Positions 26,570 to 37,037 of a stretch of 64,000 nucleotides of DNA are shown piece by piece. A model generated the notes under the pieces. That model was not told the DNA's origin. It did not search any database and was given only the letters and a program-made list of their open reading frames with translations. The first letter of the stretch is position 1. Each line of letters opens with the position of its first letter. Origin of the DNA: Enterobacter sp. Ag1 (GTDB lineage: Bacteria; Pseudomonadota; Gammaproteobacteria; Enterobacterales; Enterobacteriaceae); NCBI GenBank assembly GCA_000277545.1, contig AKXM01000026.1:1-64000 (forward strand). The letters run 5' to 3'. The translations under genes and the position numbers were made by a program.

Positions 26570-27283
26570 TTACTGCGTTGCAGTCTGCGCTGCGGCCCAG
26601 GCCTGAGTAAATGCCTGGTGCTGAGCGGACAGCGGGCCAATCAGCGAGTTGTACTGACTTGCCTGCAGGGAAGTCGGGAACTGAATCCCGCCGTTAGCAA
26701 AGCCAACTTGCGTTCCCTGCTGGGCGATAAAATCACCCACCTGCACCAGCTGCTGGGTCAGGGTCTGCGCGGCTGGGATCAGCGGCGCCATGGCGTTCGC
26801 CGGGCCGGTGACGACTTTCTGGTAAACCTGATAGTAAACGGTTTTCAGATCGTCAGGCTGCTTCAGCGCTGCAAGCGCACCGTCGGCCTGCATCTTGGCA
26901 TTCTGAACCTGCTGACCTAAAACGTTCAGCGAACCGTTAGCCTGGCGCAGCGCATCGCGCTGGGTCATGTAATCCTGCGGAGCGCGGATGCTGCTCACGC
27001 TGTCCACAACCGGCTTCATGCCTTCGTCCATGGCCTGGCTCACCTGCTGGGAGAAGCCGTACAGAATGGCGTAGTCAGAGACCAGCGGGCCAAACTGTTT
27101 TTTCTGATCGGACGTCAGCGTCGGCAGGCGGTCGCCGCTACGCATAGCCGTATTTTGCAGAAAATCGATGAACGCCTTACGCTGATCGCCTTCTTTATCG
27201 AAGCAACCACTCAGGCTCACCACCATTAATAACGCCGCCAGCGGCGCAAACCAGCGAGACCAGGACTTACCTGTCGCCATCAT
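26570..27283 (-). CDS. yiaF: DUF3053 lipoprotein YiaF
   Basis: A lipoprotein of 236-237 residues. The signal peptide (KSWSRWFAPLAALLMVVSL) ends in a lipobox LSGC, with Cys about residue 27 and Phe-Asp following; Asp at +3 rather than +2 gives no clear Lol-avoidance signal. The rest is a helical DUF3053 domain (DKEGDQRKAFIDFLQNTAMR). GGAG precedes two in-frame ATGs at 27283 and 27280; either could serve, and the second gives the E. coli-like MATGKS start. Upstream codons to 27436 lack homology. Function is unknown in E. coli as well. Position next to yiaG and ghrB matches E. coli. Confidence 0.9.
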   Translation of the reverse strand: MMATGKSWSRWFAPLAALLMVVSLSGCFDKEGDQRKAFIDFLQNTAMRSGDRLPTLTSDQKKQFGPLVSDYAILYGFSQQVSQAMDEGMKPVVDSVSSIRAPQDYMTQRDALRQANGSLNVLGQQVQNAKMQADGALAALKQPDDLKTVYYQVYQKVVTGPANAMAPLIPAAQTLTQQLVQVGDFIAQQGTQVGFANGGIQFPTSLQASQYNSLIGPLSAQHQAFTQAWAAAQTATQ

Positions 27284-27551
27284 TTCTACTCCTGTCACCA
27301 ATGCACTACCTGGCAAATTGCCACCCAATAACGATGCTAAGAATAGTCCAACCGCCCTTCGCAAGATACCCTTTCGCAACAATCTCTTTCCGCTCTGAGC
27401 AAGCTTTGCCTCTCTGCCTGAACTTTGGCAAGGCACTGGCTGAGGAATAACAAAGCCCTTCTACTTAGCCAGGTTTAGTCATACAGAGTAAATAATAAAG
27501 CGGCCGCTAATCTGGCCGCTTATGCAAACACATCCTCGTCCAGGACCAATA

Positions 27552-28359
27552 TCAGAAACTGTAGCTGGCGCTGACAAAACTCAGCGTGGCCACTTTCTTT
27601 GCAACAATTGGGCTGTCGGCGGCATCACCCACTAAGGCGGTGACTCCCGCCCCCGCCTGTAGCGCAATATTTTGGGTCCATTCATAATTTAGCGCTGCGG
27701 TCAGCGTGACATCCTTAAAACCACTGCCTGGTCGCCAGGTAGAAAAGGCCGTGCGCTGCGCCTGCTCGGGAGTCACGCCAAAATAGCCGCGTTGATAGCC
27801 GCTGTTTGCCCATGTTGTGGAGAGATTTGTTTGCAGAGAGAACTGATCGTTAAGAGGCGTTACGGTGCCAACCCCCAGTTCAGCCAGTAAAGTGCGGCCT
27901 AAATCCTCTCCGCCATAATGCCTTTTCTTCGTCGCCTGCAGCACCTTTACATAGCTGCGGAAGGGATCCAACAGATAGCTTAGCTCCATGCCCGCCTGCA
28001 AAGCGCCCCCCAGGTCGCCCATGCCCTTAAGCGTTCTGTCTTTGCCATCAAGCGTATTAATAACTTCATCCCGGCCTGAGTCATAATCAAGCAAGAGCGC
28101 CACGCCAAAAGGCTCATCCAGCGGCAGCGCCCAACTAAGGCCATTATTCCCAAGACTCACGCTGCCCCAGCTTCCGTGACTGTAGCCGATGCTCAAATCG
28201 TAAAGCGCCGTTGGCCGGTATTTATCCGCCCCCTGATAAGCCGGCGCAAACGCGACGCCGCCGCCAACGGTTAAATAAGCTTTTCCATCTTCAGCCTGGG
28301 CTAATACAGGAAATAAAAGGGATAAAGCAAATGCCGAGATTGCCAGAGATTTTTTTCAA
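27552..28359 (-). pseudogene. MipA/OmpV-family outer-membrane protein with frameshift in A7 tract at the start
   Basis: The reading frame encodes an outer-membrane barrel of the MipA/OmpV family: GKAYLTVGGGVAFAPAYQGA near the mature N-terminus, alternating strands, and a terminal aromatic (SASYSF). The expected signal peptide KKSLAISAFALSLLFPVLAQA is present in this frame upstream of 28196 but meets a TGA rather than a start. A ribosome site (AAGGA) is followed by TTG at 28359-28357 and seven A residues (T7 at 28350-28356 on the plus strand). With six A residues the TTG would be in frame with the signal peptide; with seven it encodes a 22-residue dead end. The gene is therefore off by one base: inactivated, slippage-dependent, phase-variable or a sequencing error. 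An internal TTG at 28196 gives a 214-residue protein without a signal peptide. Confidence 0.78.
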
Positions 28360-28905
28360 AATTAAGTTCCTTTATTTAAAACCACGATTATATATTAAGG
28401 AATTGAAATCATTGAATTAATGGTAAATGTTAAAAACACATCTTTTTATATTCAGATACCGCAAAATACAACGTATAGCACTGACAGTGAAACGCAGGAT
28501 AAATAAACAACAGCAAAACAAAACACACAATTAATTCATTAGACATCTAATTAATAACGGCCGATCTAATTTTATTTGGTTTTGTACCGCATCAGCGGAT
28601 GAGTTATTTTTTAATGTGAGTACATTAGACAGTCCAGCAAAATTTTATCTTTGCCCGCTGCGGTCAACACCTCTGCCCCAGGCATGATGTCATAAACCGC
28701 ATAACTATTTACATATTTATACTAAAAGCCCGCATCTATGGCTTTTCAAGCGCTTACTTCGACTGCGTATTCAGCTGAAACGCATAAGCATTTTTTGCAG
28801 CACGTTTAGCCACTAGCGTGATCCCACGCACGCTTTAAATCCAGCTACAGTTAATAGGCTTCTTTGCGTTCACGTTCTCGCTGTGTGATTTATGAGGAGT
28901 TCTCA
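28360..28905. other. Intergenic region between the mipA-like gene and yiaG
   Basis: About 545 bases between divergent genes, A+T-rich at 28380-28620. It must hold both promoters; no strong sigma-70 pair, RNA gene or repeat could be singled out. Confidence 0.5.
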
Positions 28906-29193
28906 ATGGAATATAAAGATCCAATGATTGAGCTGCTTAGCAGTCTTGAGCAGATTGTTTTTAAAGATAATCAGGCCGTTAGCCTGAGTCAGAAACCCAG
29001 CGCCTTCTCGGAGTTTGAGCAGCTACGTAAAAGTACCGGACTAAAAATCGATGATTTTGCTCAGGTGATGGGGGTCAGCGTAACGATGGTGCAGGAATGG
29101 GAGTCCAGACGACTCAAACCCTCCATCACCGAACTGAAATTAATGCGTCTGATTCAGGCCAACCCAGGCCTTAGTAAACAGTTAATCAGTTAG
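28906..29193 (+). CDS. yiaG: HTH-type transcriptional regulator YiaG
   Basis: A 95-residue cytoplasmic DNA-binding protein. The helix-turn-helix is TGLKIDDFAQVMGVSVTMVQ (about residues 45-64), followed by EWESRRLKPS, the pattern of the XRE/MqsA-type family. ATG 28906 has GAGGAG eight bases upstream and gives MEYKDPM as in E. coli YiaG; the longer frame from 28864 has an Arg-rich leader of no known homology. The regulon is unknown. In E. coli the next gene is cspA; here accessory genes follow instead. Confidence 0.92.
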   Translation: MEYKDPMIELLSSLEQIVFKDNQAVSLSQKPSAFSEFEQLRKSTGLKIDDFAQVMGVSVTMVQEWESRRLKPSITELKLMRLIQANPGLSKQLIS

Positions 29194-29216
29194 AAAACCG
29201 CTGTACCGCAAGAAAA

Positions 29217-29242
29217 CAACCCCGCCATGACGCGGGGTTTGT
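29217..29242 (+). terminator. Terminator of yiaG
   Basis: ACCCCGC / GCGGGGT hairpin with a six-base loop followed by TTGTC, 25 bases after the stop. Confidence 0.75.
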
Positions 29243-29301
29243 CATTAATAAGCCACCGTCTTAGCTCCTGTCTCTGGCAACATCGTGGGTACTAAAGAAA
29301 A

Positions 29302-29694
29302 TCAGCGCCTGCTGCCAAAATCACTGTCCTCGCTCACCCCGTGAATCATCCGGGTTACCTCTTCGCAACGATGAATTTTTCCAGCCAGTAAGGTAAATCG
29401 GGCAAACACTTCGAATTCACTCCATTGAGCCTCATTTTTCTCGACCTTTACATAGTGCTGCGTAAATACGGTGTCTCCTTCCCCAACGGCGGCCTTAACT
29501 GCCAGATGCATTTTTTGGGTCTGCACTTTTAGCGCGCTCATATGATTAATGAAGTCATCATAGCTCAGTGATTTGCCATCGACGATTTGCCGGTAATCCG
29601 CAGCAAAGTACTGTGCAATTTTTTGTTCATCATGCTCGGGGCTACAAATAATTTCCTGTAATGCGTCAATGACGCTCTGGCTTTGCGATTTCAT
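29302..29694 (-). CDS. SnoaL-like (NTF2 fold) protein
   Basis: A 130-residue cytoplasmic protein of the SnoaL/NTF2-like superfamily: helical N-terminus (VIDALQEIICSPEHDEQKIAQYF), then AADYRQIVDGKSLSYDDFINHM and the beta-sheet with FTQHYVKVEKN, FEVFARFTLLAGKIHRCEEV. Members include small cyclases, isomerases and hydrolases, and no specific reaction can be named. AAGGAG lies seven bases before ATG. It is transcribed divergently from an AraC-type regulator 92 bases away, which may control it. Confidence 0.78.
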   Translation of the reverse strand: MKSQSQSVIDALQEIICSPEHDEQKIAQYFAADYRQIVDGKSLSYDDFINHMSALKVQTQKMHLAVKAAVGEGDTVFTQHYVKVEKNEAQWSEFEVFARFTLLAGKIHRCEEVTRMIHGVSEDSDFGSRR

Positions 29695-29786
29695 GGAAAA
29701 CTCCTTTTGTTGGAGCCCCCAGTCTACAAAGCATTAATAACTGGATAATATCCGTATCAAGACAACTTTTACGGTTAATCAGCCAT

Positions 29787-30533
29787 ATGATAAAAACACA
29801 AAAAATTGATTATTTGCGTCAACACTCAACGCCCTGGCACAAACATACCTCGGGACAGCTTTATTGGCTTGAACAGGGCGTGATGGTGATTGAAACGCTA
29901 CAGGCGCAGTGGCACGTTACCGCCGGCACGCTGGGTTGGTTTCCCACCGGAATAGAGCACCGGGCCTGGTTTCCGGGCAACGTCAAAGGAAGCAGCCTTT
30001 ATCTCTCTGCAGCCTCCTGCACCTTATTCCCACCTGAACCGGGGATTTATGGGGCCGACCATTTTGTGTTTGCGCTGCTGGCGCGTTTAGAACTTAATGT
30101 TAACCAACCCCTGTCATCTGATTATTTATGTAGCCTTCTCACGCTCTTGAGCCATGAAATAAAGCAGCTCCCACAATGGCCTCTCGAGCTCACTTTGCCT
30201 TCGGATCGCCGGGCGCGTAACGTTGCAGAGGAATTATTGAGACATCCCGCCACCAGGCTCGATCAGGCGCAGCTTGCTCAGCAATGGGGACTAAGCGTCA
30301 GAAATCTCAGCCGTTTGTTCAATCAGCAAACCGGGTTAAGTTTCAGCCAGTGGCGGCAACAGGCGAAAATAGTGTCCTCACTCCAGTGGATAACTTCGGG
30401 TTTACCCATCAGTGAAGTCGCCGAGCGAAGCGGCTACAGCAATATCAGCGCTTACATAGAGGCGTTTCGGTTGAGATTTGGCAAGACGCCCGGACAATTT
30501 AAAGTGTCATCCTGCCAGCCGTCAGCAGGATGA
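29787..30533 (+). CDS. AraC-family transcriptional regulator with cupin domain
   Basis: A 248-residue regulator. The N-terminal AraC_binding cupin is visible as WHKHTSGQLYWLEQGVMVIE and AGTLGWFPTGIEHRAW (about 17-65). The C-terminal double helix-turn-helix reads LDQAQLAQQWGLSVRNLSRLF then GLPISEVAERSGYSNISAYI and FRLRFGKTPGQFK. It is divergent from the SnoaL-like gene and presumably regulates it. The effector is unknown. Confidence 0.85.
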   Translation: MIKTQKIDYLRQHSTPWHKHTSGQLYWLEQGVMVIETLQAQWHVTAGTLGWFPTGIEHRAWFPGNVKGSSLYLSAASCTLFPPEPGIYGADHFVFALLARLELNVNQPLSSDYLCSLLTLLSHEIKQLPQWPLELTLPSDRRARNVAEELLRHPATRLDQAQLAQQWGLSVRNLSRLFNQQTGLSFSQWRQQAKIVSSLQWITSGLPISEVAERSGYSNISAYIEAFRLRFGKTPGQFKVSSCQPSAG

Positions 30534-30621
30534 ATCATGCCTATTCGCGGAGGGTGGAATCGGAAGTCCTGTACCTTCGGCCCCCCCGAGTCTCTTCGCT
30601 CAGCACTGGCAATGAAAAAAA

Positions 30622-32283
30622 TCAGAACGTTTCCCAGTTTGCATCAGAGGCTGAGGCCGTTTGCGGTTTCAACGTCGCTGGCTGCGGGCGAAGTTTTTCC
30701 TGCACCGCCTCCACACGGCGTCCGCCGGATTGCTGGAGCTGGAAAACCGCCACCGCCAGGCGTAGCTCGCTCGCCTGGTCTTCCAAAGCCGCAGCGGCAG
30801 AAGCGGACTCTTCCACCAGCGAGGCGTTCTGCTGGGTCACGCTATCCATCTCAGATACCGCCTGCGCCACCTGTTCAATGCCTTTGCTTTGCTCTTCAGA
30901 GGCCGACGCAATTTCGCCCATGATGTCAGTCACGCGGGTGACCGCCGAGACGATCTCTTTCATGGTCGCGCCCGCCTCTCGCACCTGGCTGGAGCCGGTA
31001 TCAATGCGCGATACCGAGTTTTCAATCAGCACTTTAATCTCTTTCGCCGCCTGTGCGCTGCGGCTAGCCAGCGTTCTGACTTCTCCCGCAACCACGGCAA
31101 ATCCACGCCCTTGCTCACCCGCACGCGCAGCTTCTACCGCGGCGTTCAGCGCCAGAATGTTGGTCTGGAAAGCAATGCTGTCGATAACGCTGGTGATATC
31201 CACGATTTTGCCAGAGCTTTCGGCGATTTCGTTCATGGTGCTGACCACGCTATCCACCACGCGCCCGCCTTTTTGCGCGGTTTCGGAGGCGTTTTTCGCC
31301 AGACCGGTGGCCTGACGAGCGTTATCGGTGTTCTGTTTCACGGTCGCGGTCAGTTGCTCCATGCTGGCCGCCGTCTCCTCCAGCGCCGCCGCCTGCTGCT
31401 CGGTGCGGGAGGAAAGATCGCTGCTGCCGGCAGAGATTTCGCTGGCACCGGTGTAAATAGAATCCGCATTGTCACGCACCACGCTCACGGTCTTCGCCAG
31501 CGATTGCTGCATGGATTTAAGCCCGGCAGACAGGCGGCTCATTTCGCTGCGCCCTTCGGCGTCGATCGTACGAGTTAAATCCCCCTCAGAGATCGCCTGG
31601 ATATGCCCCATTACGTTTTTCAGCGGGCGCAGCAGCACGCGCTGCAACCCCAGCCAGATAACCACCAGCGCCGCGATGACAATCAGTAAAATGGTGCCCA
31701 GCGTCCAGAGCATACCGGTATAGCTGCTTTGGTTCTCCGCGCTGGCGGCCTTCAACAGCCGGGTGTTCTGAGTCAGCCACTGGCCGTAAACGGCTTTGAA
31801 ATCGTCCTGAGCCTGCTGGGCGTCGAGGTTGCCATAAGCCTGGTAGTTATCGGCCTTCAGGAACTGAATAGACTGGGCCATGACGTCGTGCATTTGCTTG
31901 AAGCTGGCCGCCGCTTTGTCGTCGAGGGCTTTATCCTGACCCGGCACATCGTCGGAATCCATGTAGCTGGAGAACTGCTTTTGCGCGTCGGCCAGCAGCA
32001 CACCGGCATTCGTTAGTAGCTTGTTCATCGCCTCCAGCGAGGCAGGATCACGCTGATTTTTCAGCACACGAATCGCCACGCGGTTGATGGTGACGCGAGT
32101 TTCAACCAGCGTCTGGAAGCTGCCGCCAAGCTGCTGCTGCTGGTAGTTCAGCAGGCCGGTATTCTGGAAGTTAAGGCGATCGCTGCTGACGGAGGAGTAG
32201 TACAGAGCCCCGGTCACCAGCAAGAGCACGCTGAAGATCCCCAGCGTAGTGACAATTCCGGTGATAACTTTGATATTTTTCAT
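30622..32283 (-). CDS. Methyl-accepting chemotaxis protein
   Basis: A 553-residue transmembrane chemoreceptor with a four-helix-bundle periplasmic sensor. TM1 is about residues 8-30 and TM2 about 190-212; HAMP follows ([20 protein letters not shown]). The cytoplasmic signalling domain contains methylation helices (Q/E-rich, [18 protein letters not shown]), the highly conserved tip [20 protein letters not shown] and a C-terminal pentapeptide NWETF, the CheR/CheB docking sequence of high-abundance receptors Tar and Tsr. The ligand domain (long Gln-rich helix [20 protein letters not shown]) resembles Tar/Tsr-type TarH domains; the ligand is not known. The start is ATG 32283; a TTG three codons upstream is possible. 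Confidence 0.92.
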   Translation of the reverse strand: MKNIKVITGIVTTLGIFSVLLLVTGALYYSSVSSDRLNFQNTGLLNYQQQQLGGSFQTLVETRVTINRVAIRVLKNQRDPASLEAMNKLLTNAGVLLADAQKQFSSYMDSDDVPGQDKALDDKAAASFKQMHDVMAQSIQFLKADNYQAYGNLDAQQAQDDFKAVYGQWLTQNTRLLKAASAENQSSYTGMLWTLGTILLIVIAALVVIWLGLQRVLLRPLKNVMGHIQAISEGDLTRTIDAEGRSEMSRLSAGLKSMQQSLAKTVSVVRDNADSIYTGASEISAGSSDLSSRTEQQAAALEETAASMEQLTATVKQNTDNARQATGLAKNASETAQKGGRVVDSVVSTMNEIAESSGKIVDITSVIDSIAFQTNILALNAAVEAARAGEQGRGFAVVAGEVRTLASRSAQAAKEIKVLIENSVSRIDTGSSQVREAGATMKEIVSAVTRVTDIMGEIASASEEQSKGIEQVAQAVSEMDSVTQQNASLVEESASAAAALEDQASELRLAVAVFQLQQSGGRRVEAVQEKLRPQPATLKPQTASASDANWETF

Positions 32284-32408
32284 AGCGCCCAACGTTCCTG
32301 AGGTAATGGCCGATATGAGATATATCGGTTCGGCGCAGATTTCCCTTACCTCCTCTGACGCGACTTTCTGTTAATCCATTGATATTTGAAAGTAAAAAAA
32401 TTAATAAA

Positions 32409-32432
32409 AAAACCCGCCGAAGCGGGTTTTGG
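32409..32432 (-). terminator. Rho-independent terminator of glyQS
   Basis: On the minus strand AAAACCCGCTTCGGCGGGTTTTTTT forms a perfect 7-bp GC-rich stem with UUCG-type loop and long U-tract, 24 bases past the glyS stop. Confidence 0.92.
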
Positions 32433-32455
32433 GATTGCGTCACAACACAAGGCAA

Positions 32456-34525
32456 TTACTGCAGCAGAGAGATGTCCGCCACCTGCAGGAACAGCTCGCG
32501 CAGCTTGGTCAGCAGCGTCAGGCGGTTTATACGCAGATCTTTATCTTCTGCGTTTACCATCACTTTGTCGAAGAACTCATCCACCGGCTCGCGCAGGTTC
32601 GCCAGCTCTTCCAGGGCTTCCTGGTAACGGCCTTCGGCGAAGTACGGCTGTAGCTTATCGCGCAGCACGACAACGTTGGTCGCCAGGCGAATTTCTTCGG
32701 CTTCTTTCAGCACGGTGGCCTGTACGGTGTCGTTCAGCACTTCGTCAGACTTGGCAAGAATGTTGGAAACACGCTTGTTCGCCGCCGCCAGAGACGCCGC
32801 CGCTTCCAGAGTACGGAAGTGGGAAACCGCCTTCATGCGAGCATCGAAATCAGCCGGTTTGGTTGGACGACGCGCCAGTACCGCCTGGATGGTATCAACC
32901 GCGTGGCCTTCTTCCTGATACCAGGTGCGGAAGCGACCCAGCATAAAGTCGATAACCTCATCCACCACGTTGGTGTTGGTCAGCTTGCTGCCGTAGAGGC
33001 GAACCGCTTCTTCGGTCAGGGTCTGCAGATCCAGCGGCAGGTTTTTCTCGACGATAATACGCAGCACGCCCAGCGCGGCACGGCGCAGCGCAAACGGATC
33101 TTTGTCGCCTTTCGGATGCTGGCCGATGCCGAAGATGCCCGCAAGGGTGTCCATCTTGTCGGCAATCGCTACCGCACAGGCTACAAGGTTGGACGGCAGA
33201 GCATCGCCCGCAAAGCGTGGCTGGTACTGCTCGTTCAGCGCAACAGCCACGTCTTCCGCTTCGCCGTCGTGGCGCGCGTAGTGCATGCCCATCACGCCCT
33301 GGGTGTCGGTAAACTCGAACACCATGTTGGTCATCAGGTCGCACTTGGACAGCAGGCCTGCTCGGGTCGCGTGGTTCACGTCGGCACCAATCTGGCCCGC
33401 AATCCAGCCGGAAAGGGCTTCGATACGGTTGGTTTTGTCGCGCAGGGTGCCCAGCTCTTTCTGGAACAGCACGGTTTCCAGACGCGGCAGATTGTCTTCC
33501 AGGCGTTTTTTGCGGTCGGTATTGAAGAAGAACTCGGCATCTGCCAGGCGCGGGCGAACCACCTTCTCGTTACCGGAGATGATCTGCACCGGGTCTTTGG
33601 ACTCGATGTTCGCCACGAAGATGAAGTTCGGCAGCAGTTTGCCGTCGGCCGCGTAGACCGGGAAGTACTTCTGGTCACCCTTCATGGTGTAAACCAGCGC
33701 TTCAGCAGGCACGGCCAGGAATTTCTCTTCGAACTTCGCGGTCAGCACCACCGGCCATTCCACCAGCGAGGTGACTTCTTCCAGCAGGCTTTCGCTCAGG
33801 TCAGCCTGACCGCCGATTTTACGGGCGGCTTCTTCGGCATCACGTTTGATGACGGCTTTACGCGCTTCGTAATCGGCAATGACCTTCCCGCGCTCCAGCA
33901 GGATCTGCGGGTACTGGTCGGCATTGTCGATGGTGAACTCCGGCTCGCCCATAAAGCGATGGCCGCGAATGACGCGGGCGGACTGAATGCCCAGAATAGT
34001 GGCAGGGATCAGCTCGTCACCCAGCAGCAGCGTCACGGTATGAATCGGACGCACGAACTGGATATCGGACGCGCCCCAGCGCATCAGCTTAGGAATCGGC
34101 AGCTTCGCCAGAGAAGTGGCGATCATGTTTGGCAGCAGAGCCTGCACGCTTTCGCCCTTCACGTGGGCGCGGTACATCAGCCACTCGCCTTTGTCGGTAG
34201 CCAGACGCTCGGCCTGGTCAACGGTGATCCCACAGCCACGAGCCCAGCCTTCGGCGGCTTTGCTTGGTTTACCTTCAGCGTCGAACGCCGCAGACACCGC
34301 AGGGCCGCGTTTTTCGACTTCGCGATCCGGCTGTGAAGCCGCCAGATTAGCAATTTTCAGCGCCAGGCGACGCGGGGCAGCAAACCATTTTACTTCGCCG
34401 TGGGCGATGTTGGCCGCATCCAGCTCGGCGGTAACGTTGGCAGCGAAGGATTCAGCCAGGCTGCGCAGGGCTTTTGGTGGCAGCTCTTCAGTGCCGATCT
34501 CCACCAGAAAAGTTTTTTCAGACAT
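32456..34525 (-). CDS. glyS: Glycyl-tRNA synthetase beta subunit
   Basis: A 689-residue subunit of the (alpha-beta)2 bacterial glycyl-tRNA synthetase. It binds tRNA-Gly and includes a B3/B4-like N-terminal region ([20 protein letters not shown]), central HD-like helical domain ([37 protein letters not shown]) and C-terminal DALR anticodon-binding domain (about 560-689). Length matches E. coli GlyS. It follows glyQ by nine bases and ends at a strong terminator. Confidence 0.97.
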   Translation of the reverse strand: MSEKTFLVEIGTEELPPKALRSLAESFAANVTAELDAANIAHGEVKWFAAPRRLALKIANLAASQPDREVEKRGPAVSAAFDAEGKPSKAAEGWARGCGITVDQAERLATDKGEWLMYRAHVKGESVQALLPNMIATSLAKLPIPKLMRWGASDIQFVRPIHTVTLLLGDELIPATILGIQSARVIRGHRFMGEPEFTIDNADQYPQILLERGKVIADYEARKAVIKRDAEEAARKIGGQADLSESLLEEVTSLVEWPVVLTAKFEEKFLAVPAEALVYTMKGDQKYFPVYAADGKLLPNFIFVANIESKDPVQIISGNEKVVRPRLADAEFFFNTDRKKRLEDNLPRLETVLFQKELGTLRDKTNRIEALSGWIAGQIGADVNHATRAGLLSKCDLMTNMVFEFTDTQGVMGMHYARHDGEAEDVAVALNEQYQPRFAGDALPSNLVACAVAIADKMDTLAGIFGIGQHPKGDKDPFALRRAALGVLRIIVEKNLPLDLQTLTEEAVRLYGSKLTNTNVVDEVIDFMLGRFRTWYQEEGHAVDTIQAVLARRPTKPADFDARMKAVSHFRTLEAAASLAAANKRVSNILAKSDEVLNDTVQATVLKEAEEIRLATNVVVLRDKLQPYFAEGRYQEALEELANLREPVDEFFDKVMVNAEDKDLRINRLTLLTKLRELFLQVADISLLQ

Positions 34526-34534
34526 GGCGGCCTC

Positions 34535-35446
34535 TTAGTTTTTCTTATTGCACATCGGGAAGCCAAGCGCTTCACGAGAAGCGTAGTAGGCTTCGGCCAC
34601 GGCTTTGGTCAGGGTGCGAATGCGCAGAATGTAGCGCTGGCGCTCGGTCACGGAAATGGCCTTGCGCGCATCCAGCAGGTTAAAGCTGTGAGCGGCTTTC
34701 AGAATACGTTCGTAGGCCGGGAGCGGCAGCGGAGTTTCCAGCGCCAGCAGCTGCTGCGCTTCTTTCTCGTACTGCTCGAAGCAGGTGAACAGGAAGTCCA
34801 CGTCAGCGTATTCGAAGTTATAGGTGGACTGCTCCACTTCGTTCTGGTGGAACACGTCGCCGTAGGTGGTTTCCCCCAGCGGGCCGTCGCTCCACACGAG
34901 GTCGTAAACGCTGTCTACGCCCTGAATGTACATGGCCAGGCGCTCTAAACCGTAGGTGATTTCGCCGGTTACCGGCTTGCACTCGAGGCCGCCAACCTGC
35001 TGGAAGTAGGTGAACTGCGTCACTTCCATGCCGTTGAGCCAGACTTCCCAGCCCAGGCCCCACGCGCCAAGCGTTGGGTTTTCCCAGTTATCTTCCACGA
35101 AACGAATGTCATGGATCTCCGGATCCATACCCAGCTCTTTCAGCGACCCGAGGTACAGCTCCTGAATGTTGTCCGGAGAAGGCTTAATCACTACCTGGAA
35201 CTGGTAGTAGTGCTGTAAACGGTTCGGGTTTTCGCCGTAGCGGCCATCGGTAGGACGGCGGGACGGCTGCACATAAGCGGTGGCCATTGGCTCCGGCCCT
35301 AAGGCACGCAGGCAGGTCATCGGGTGAGAGGTGCCTGCGCCCACTTCCATGTCCAAAGGTTGAACAATGGTGCAGCCCTGGCGAGCCCAGTAGTCCTGTA
35401 AAGTCAGGATCAGGCCTTGAAAGGTCTTGGTATCAAACTTTTGCAT
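34535..35446 (-). CDS. glyQ: Glycyl-tRNA synthetase alpha subunit
   Basis: A 303-residue class II synthetase catalytic subunit that activates glycine. Conserved features: [17 protein letters not shown] near the start, motif 2-like [20 protein letters not shown] and motif 3-like [15 protein letters not shown]. The start at 35446 (MQKFDTKTF) equals the E. coli protein; the frame continues upstream to 35500 without support. First gene of the glyQS operon. Confidence 0.97.
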   Translation of the reverse strand: MQKFDTKTFQGLILTLQDYWARQGCTIVQPLDMEVGAGTSHPMTCLRALGPEPMATAYVQPSRRPTDGRYGENPNRLQHYYQFQVVIKPSPDNIQELYLGSLKELGMDPEIHDIRFVEDNWENPTLGAWGLGWEVWLNGMEVTQFTYFQQVGGLECKPVTGEITYGLERLAMYIQGVDSVYDLVWSDGPLGETTYGDVFHQNEVEQSTYNFEYADVDFLFTCFEQYEKEAQQLLALETPLPLPAYERILKAAHSFNLLDARKAISVTERQRYILRIRTLTKAVAEAYYASREALGFPMCNKKN

Positions 35447-35554
35447 GTTGAATTCGCACGCGTTCGGTGGATTTAAGAGAAGCGGCCAGTATATACGCAA
35501 ACGCGGTCGAGTTGTATCAACACGGCAACGGAACGGCCGTGAGGGAGAAAGGCG

Positions 35555-35896
35555 TCAGGTTGTTGCGCGTTGGTTGAGGTTTTCGCGGCTGGAAAGGTGT
35601 GAAAATTGACCGCTTTCGTCAAACGAACAGGTAAACCCCTCTTTGCGGGCGGTGCTGCCCATCATTTCGTAGCTGGCCTGATACTGCTTAAAATCTGACA
35701 GATTAATACGCTGCGGCTGGGTGTTGTAGCGATAAGCGGCCTGATTTTTACAGGCAAGCTCCATTGCTTCGGTGTGAACCACCGGGCGCAACTTCTGCGC
35801 GGCCTGGCCTTCCTGCGGCGTAGAACTGCAGGCGCTGAGCATTAACGCCAGAAAAGCGGTTAAGAGGAGCCTATTTTTTCTTTCTGCCATCATCAT
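35555..35896 (-). CDS. ysaB: YsaB-like small lipoprotein
   Basis: A 113-residue predicted lipoprotein. The N-terminus begins with three consecutive Met codons, then basic residues, a hydrophobic stretch ([11 protein letters not shown]) and lipobox LSAC near residue 23. The mature part has the YsaB pattern [20 protein letters not shown] and [20 protein letters not shown] with two Cys that could form a disulfide. Function is unknown. Its position between glyQ and wecH is the same as in E. coli. Confidence 0.82.
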   Translation of the reverse strand: MMMAERKNRLLLTAFLALMLSACSSTPQEGQAAQKLRPVVHTEAMELACKNQAAYRYNTQPQRINLSDFKQYQASYEMMGSTARKEGFTCSFDESGQFSHLSSRENLNQRATT

Positions 35897-36041
35897 TCGC
35901 TACCAGTACGTTAAACTCGGTTTCTTATATCAACTCCTCGTGCAGCAGGCATTTTGCGAAGCCGCCACGGGGATAGCAAGATGCGCCGGGCAAACTCAGA
36001 CATTTCCGGACACGGGTAAGCAAGCGGGTTCAGAGGGACGA

Positions 36042-37037
36042 ATGCAGCAAAAAATAAACTGGATAGATAACCTTCGGGGCATCGCCTGCCTGATGGTGGT
36101 CATGATCCACACCACAACCTGGTACATCACGAATCCACACACCGTCACCGCGTTTAGCTGGGACTTTTCAAACGTTCTGAACTCGGCTTCTCGCGTCAGC
36201 GTCCCGCTGTTTTTCATGATTTCCGGCTACCTGTTTTTTGGTGAACGCAGCGCGCAGCAGCGGCACTTTCTACGGATAGCCAGCTGCCTGCTGTTTTATA
36301 GCGCCATTGCGCTGCTGTATATCTGGCTGTTTACCCCCATCAGCACCGGCCTTGCGCTACGCTATATCCTGGTCAAGCCGGTGTTCTACCACCTGTGGTT
36401 TTTCTTCGCGATTATGGTGATTTACCTGCTTTCACCGCTGATACAGGTGAAGAAAGTCAGTGCCGTGACAATTCTGGGGCTGATGGTGCTGCTTGGCGTG
36501 GTGGCCAACCCCAACACGGTGCCGCAGACGGTGGGCAATATGCGCTGGCTGCCCGTTAACCTCTACATCAACGGCGACACCTTCTATTACGTGCTTTATG
36601 GGCTGCTTGGCCGGGCGATTGGGATGCTCGAAACCCAAAGAAAAGGCGTCAGCGGCCTGGCAGGCGGCCTGTTTGTGATTTGCGTCATCTCCATTGCGCT
36701 GGGCACGCATCGGCAGTTGGAAATCAACAAAAACTTCGCCGAAACCTTTTACGTCTACTGCGGCCCGCTGGTGTTTATCGCCGCCATCAGCCTGCTGGTC
36801 GTCGCCAAAAACTGCCTGAACCAGCGCCCGCTGCCCGGCCTGACGTTTATCTCACGCTACTCGCTGGGTATTTATGGGTTTCATGCGCTGATTATCCATT
36901 ACCTGCGTACCCATAATATCGAGCTGACCCACTGGCCAGTGCTGGATATTCTGTGGATCTTCGGCGCGACGCTGGCGGGCAGCCTGCTGCTGGCCGTTGG
37001 GCTGGGAAAACTCGACCGCAAAAAGCTGGTGAGCTAA
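36042..37037 (+). CDS. wecH: O-acetyltransferase WecH (acyltransferase 3 family)
   Basis: A 331-residue integral membrane acyltransferase. It acetylates enterobacterial common antigen (the cyclic form, in E. coli). The Acyl_transf_3 signature is at the N-terminus ([20 protein letters not shown], with the catalytic-type His) and [14 protein letters not shown]; about ten membrane segments follow, ending in a short Lys-rich tail. ATG 36042 has GAGGG four bases upstream and gives the E. coli length; the frame is open from 35940 but its Cys-rich leader has no homology. It is convergent with the GlxA-like gene, their 3' ends overlapping by four bases. Confidence 0.92.
   Translation: MQQKINWIDNLRGIACLMVVMIHTTTWYITNPHTVTAFSWDFSNVLNSASRVSVPLFFMISGYLFFGERSAQQRHFLRIASCLLFYSAIALLYIWLFTPISTGLALRYILVKPVFYHLWFFFAIMVIYLLSPLIQVKKVSAVTILGLMVLLGVVANPNTVPQTVGNMRWLPVNLYINGDTFYYVLYGLLGRAIGMLETQRKGVSGLAGGLFVICVISIALGTHRQLEINKNFAETFYVYCGPLVFIAAISLLVVAKNCLNQRPLPGLTFISRYSLGIYGFHALIIHYLRTHNIELTHWPVLDILWIFGATLAGSLLLAVGLGKLDRKKLVS

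Noticed and set aside
32819-34336. 505-codon open frame antisense to glyS
   Set aside because: Shadow of glyS, which is a full-length, conserved synthetase subunit.
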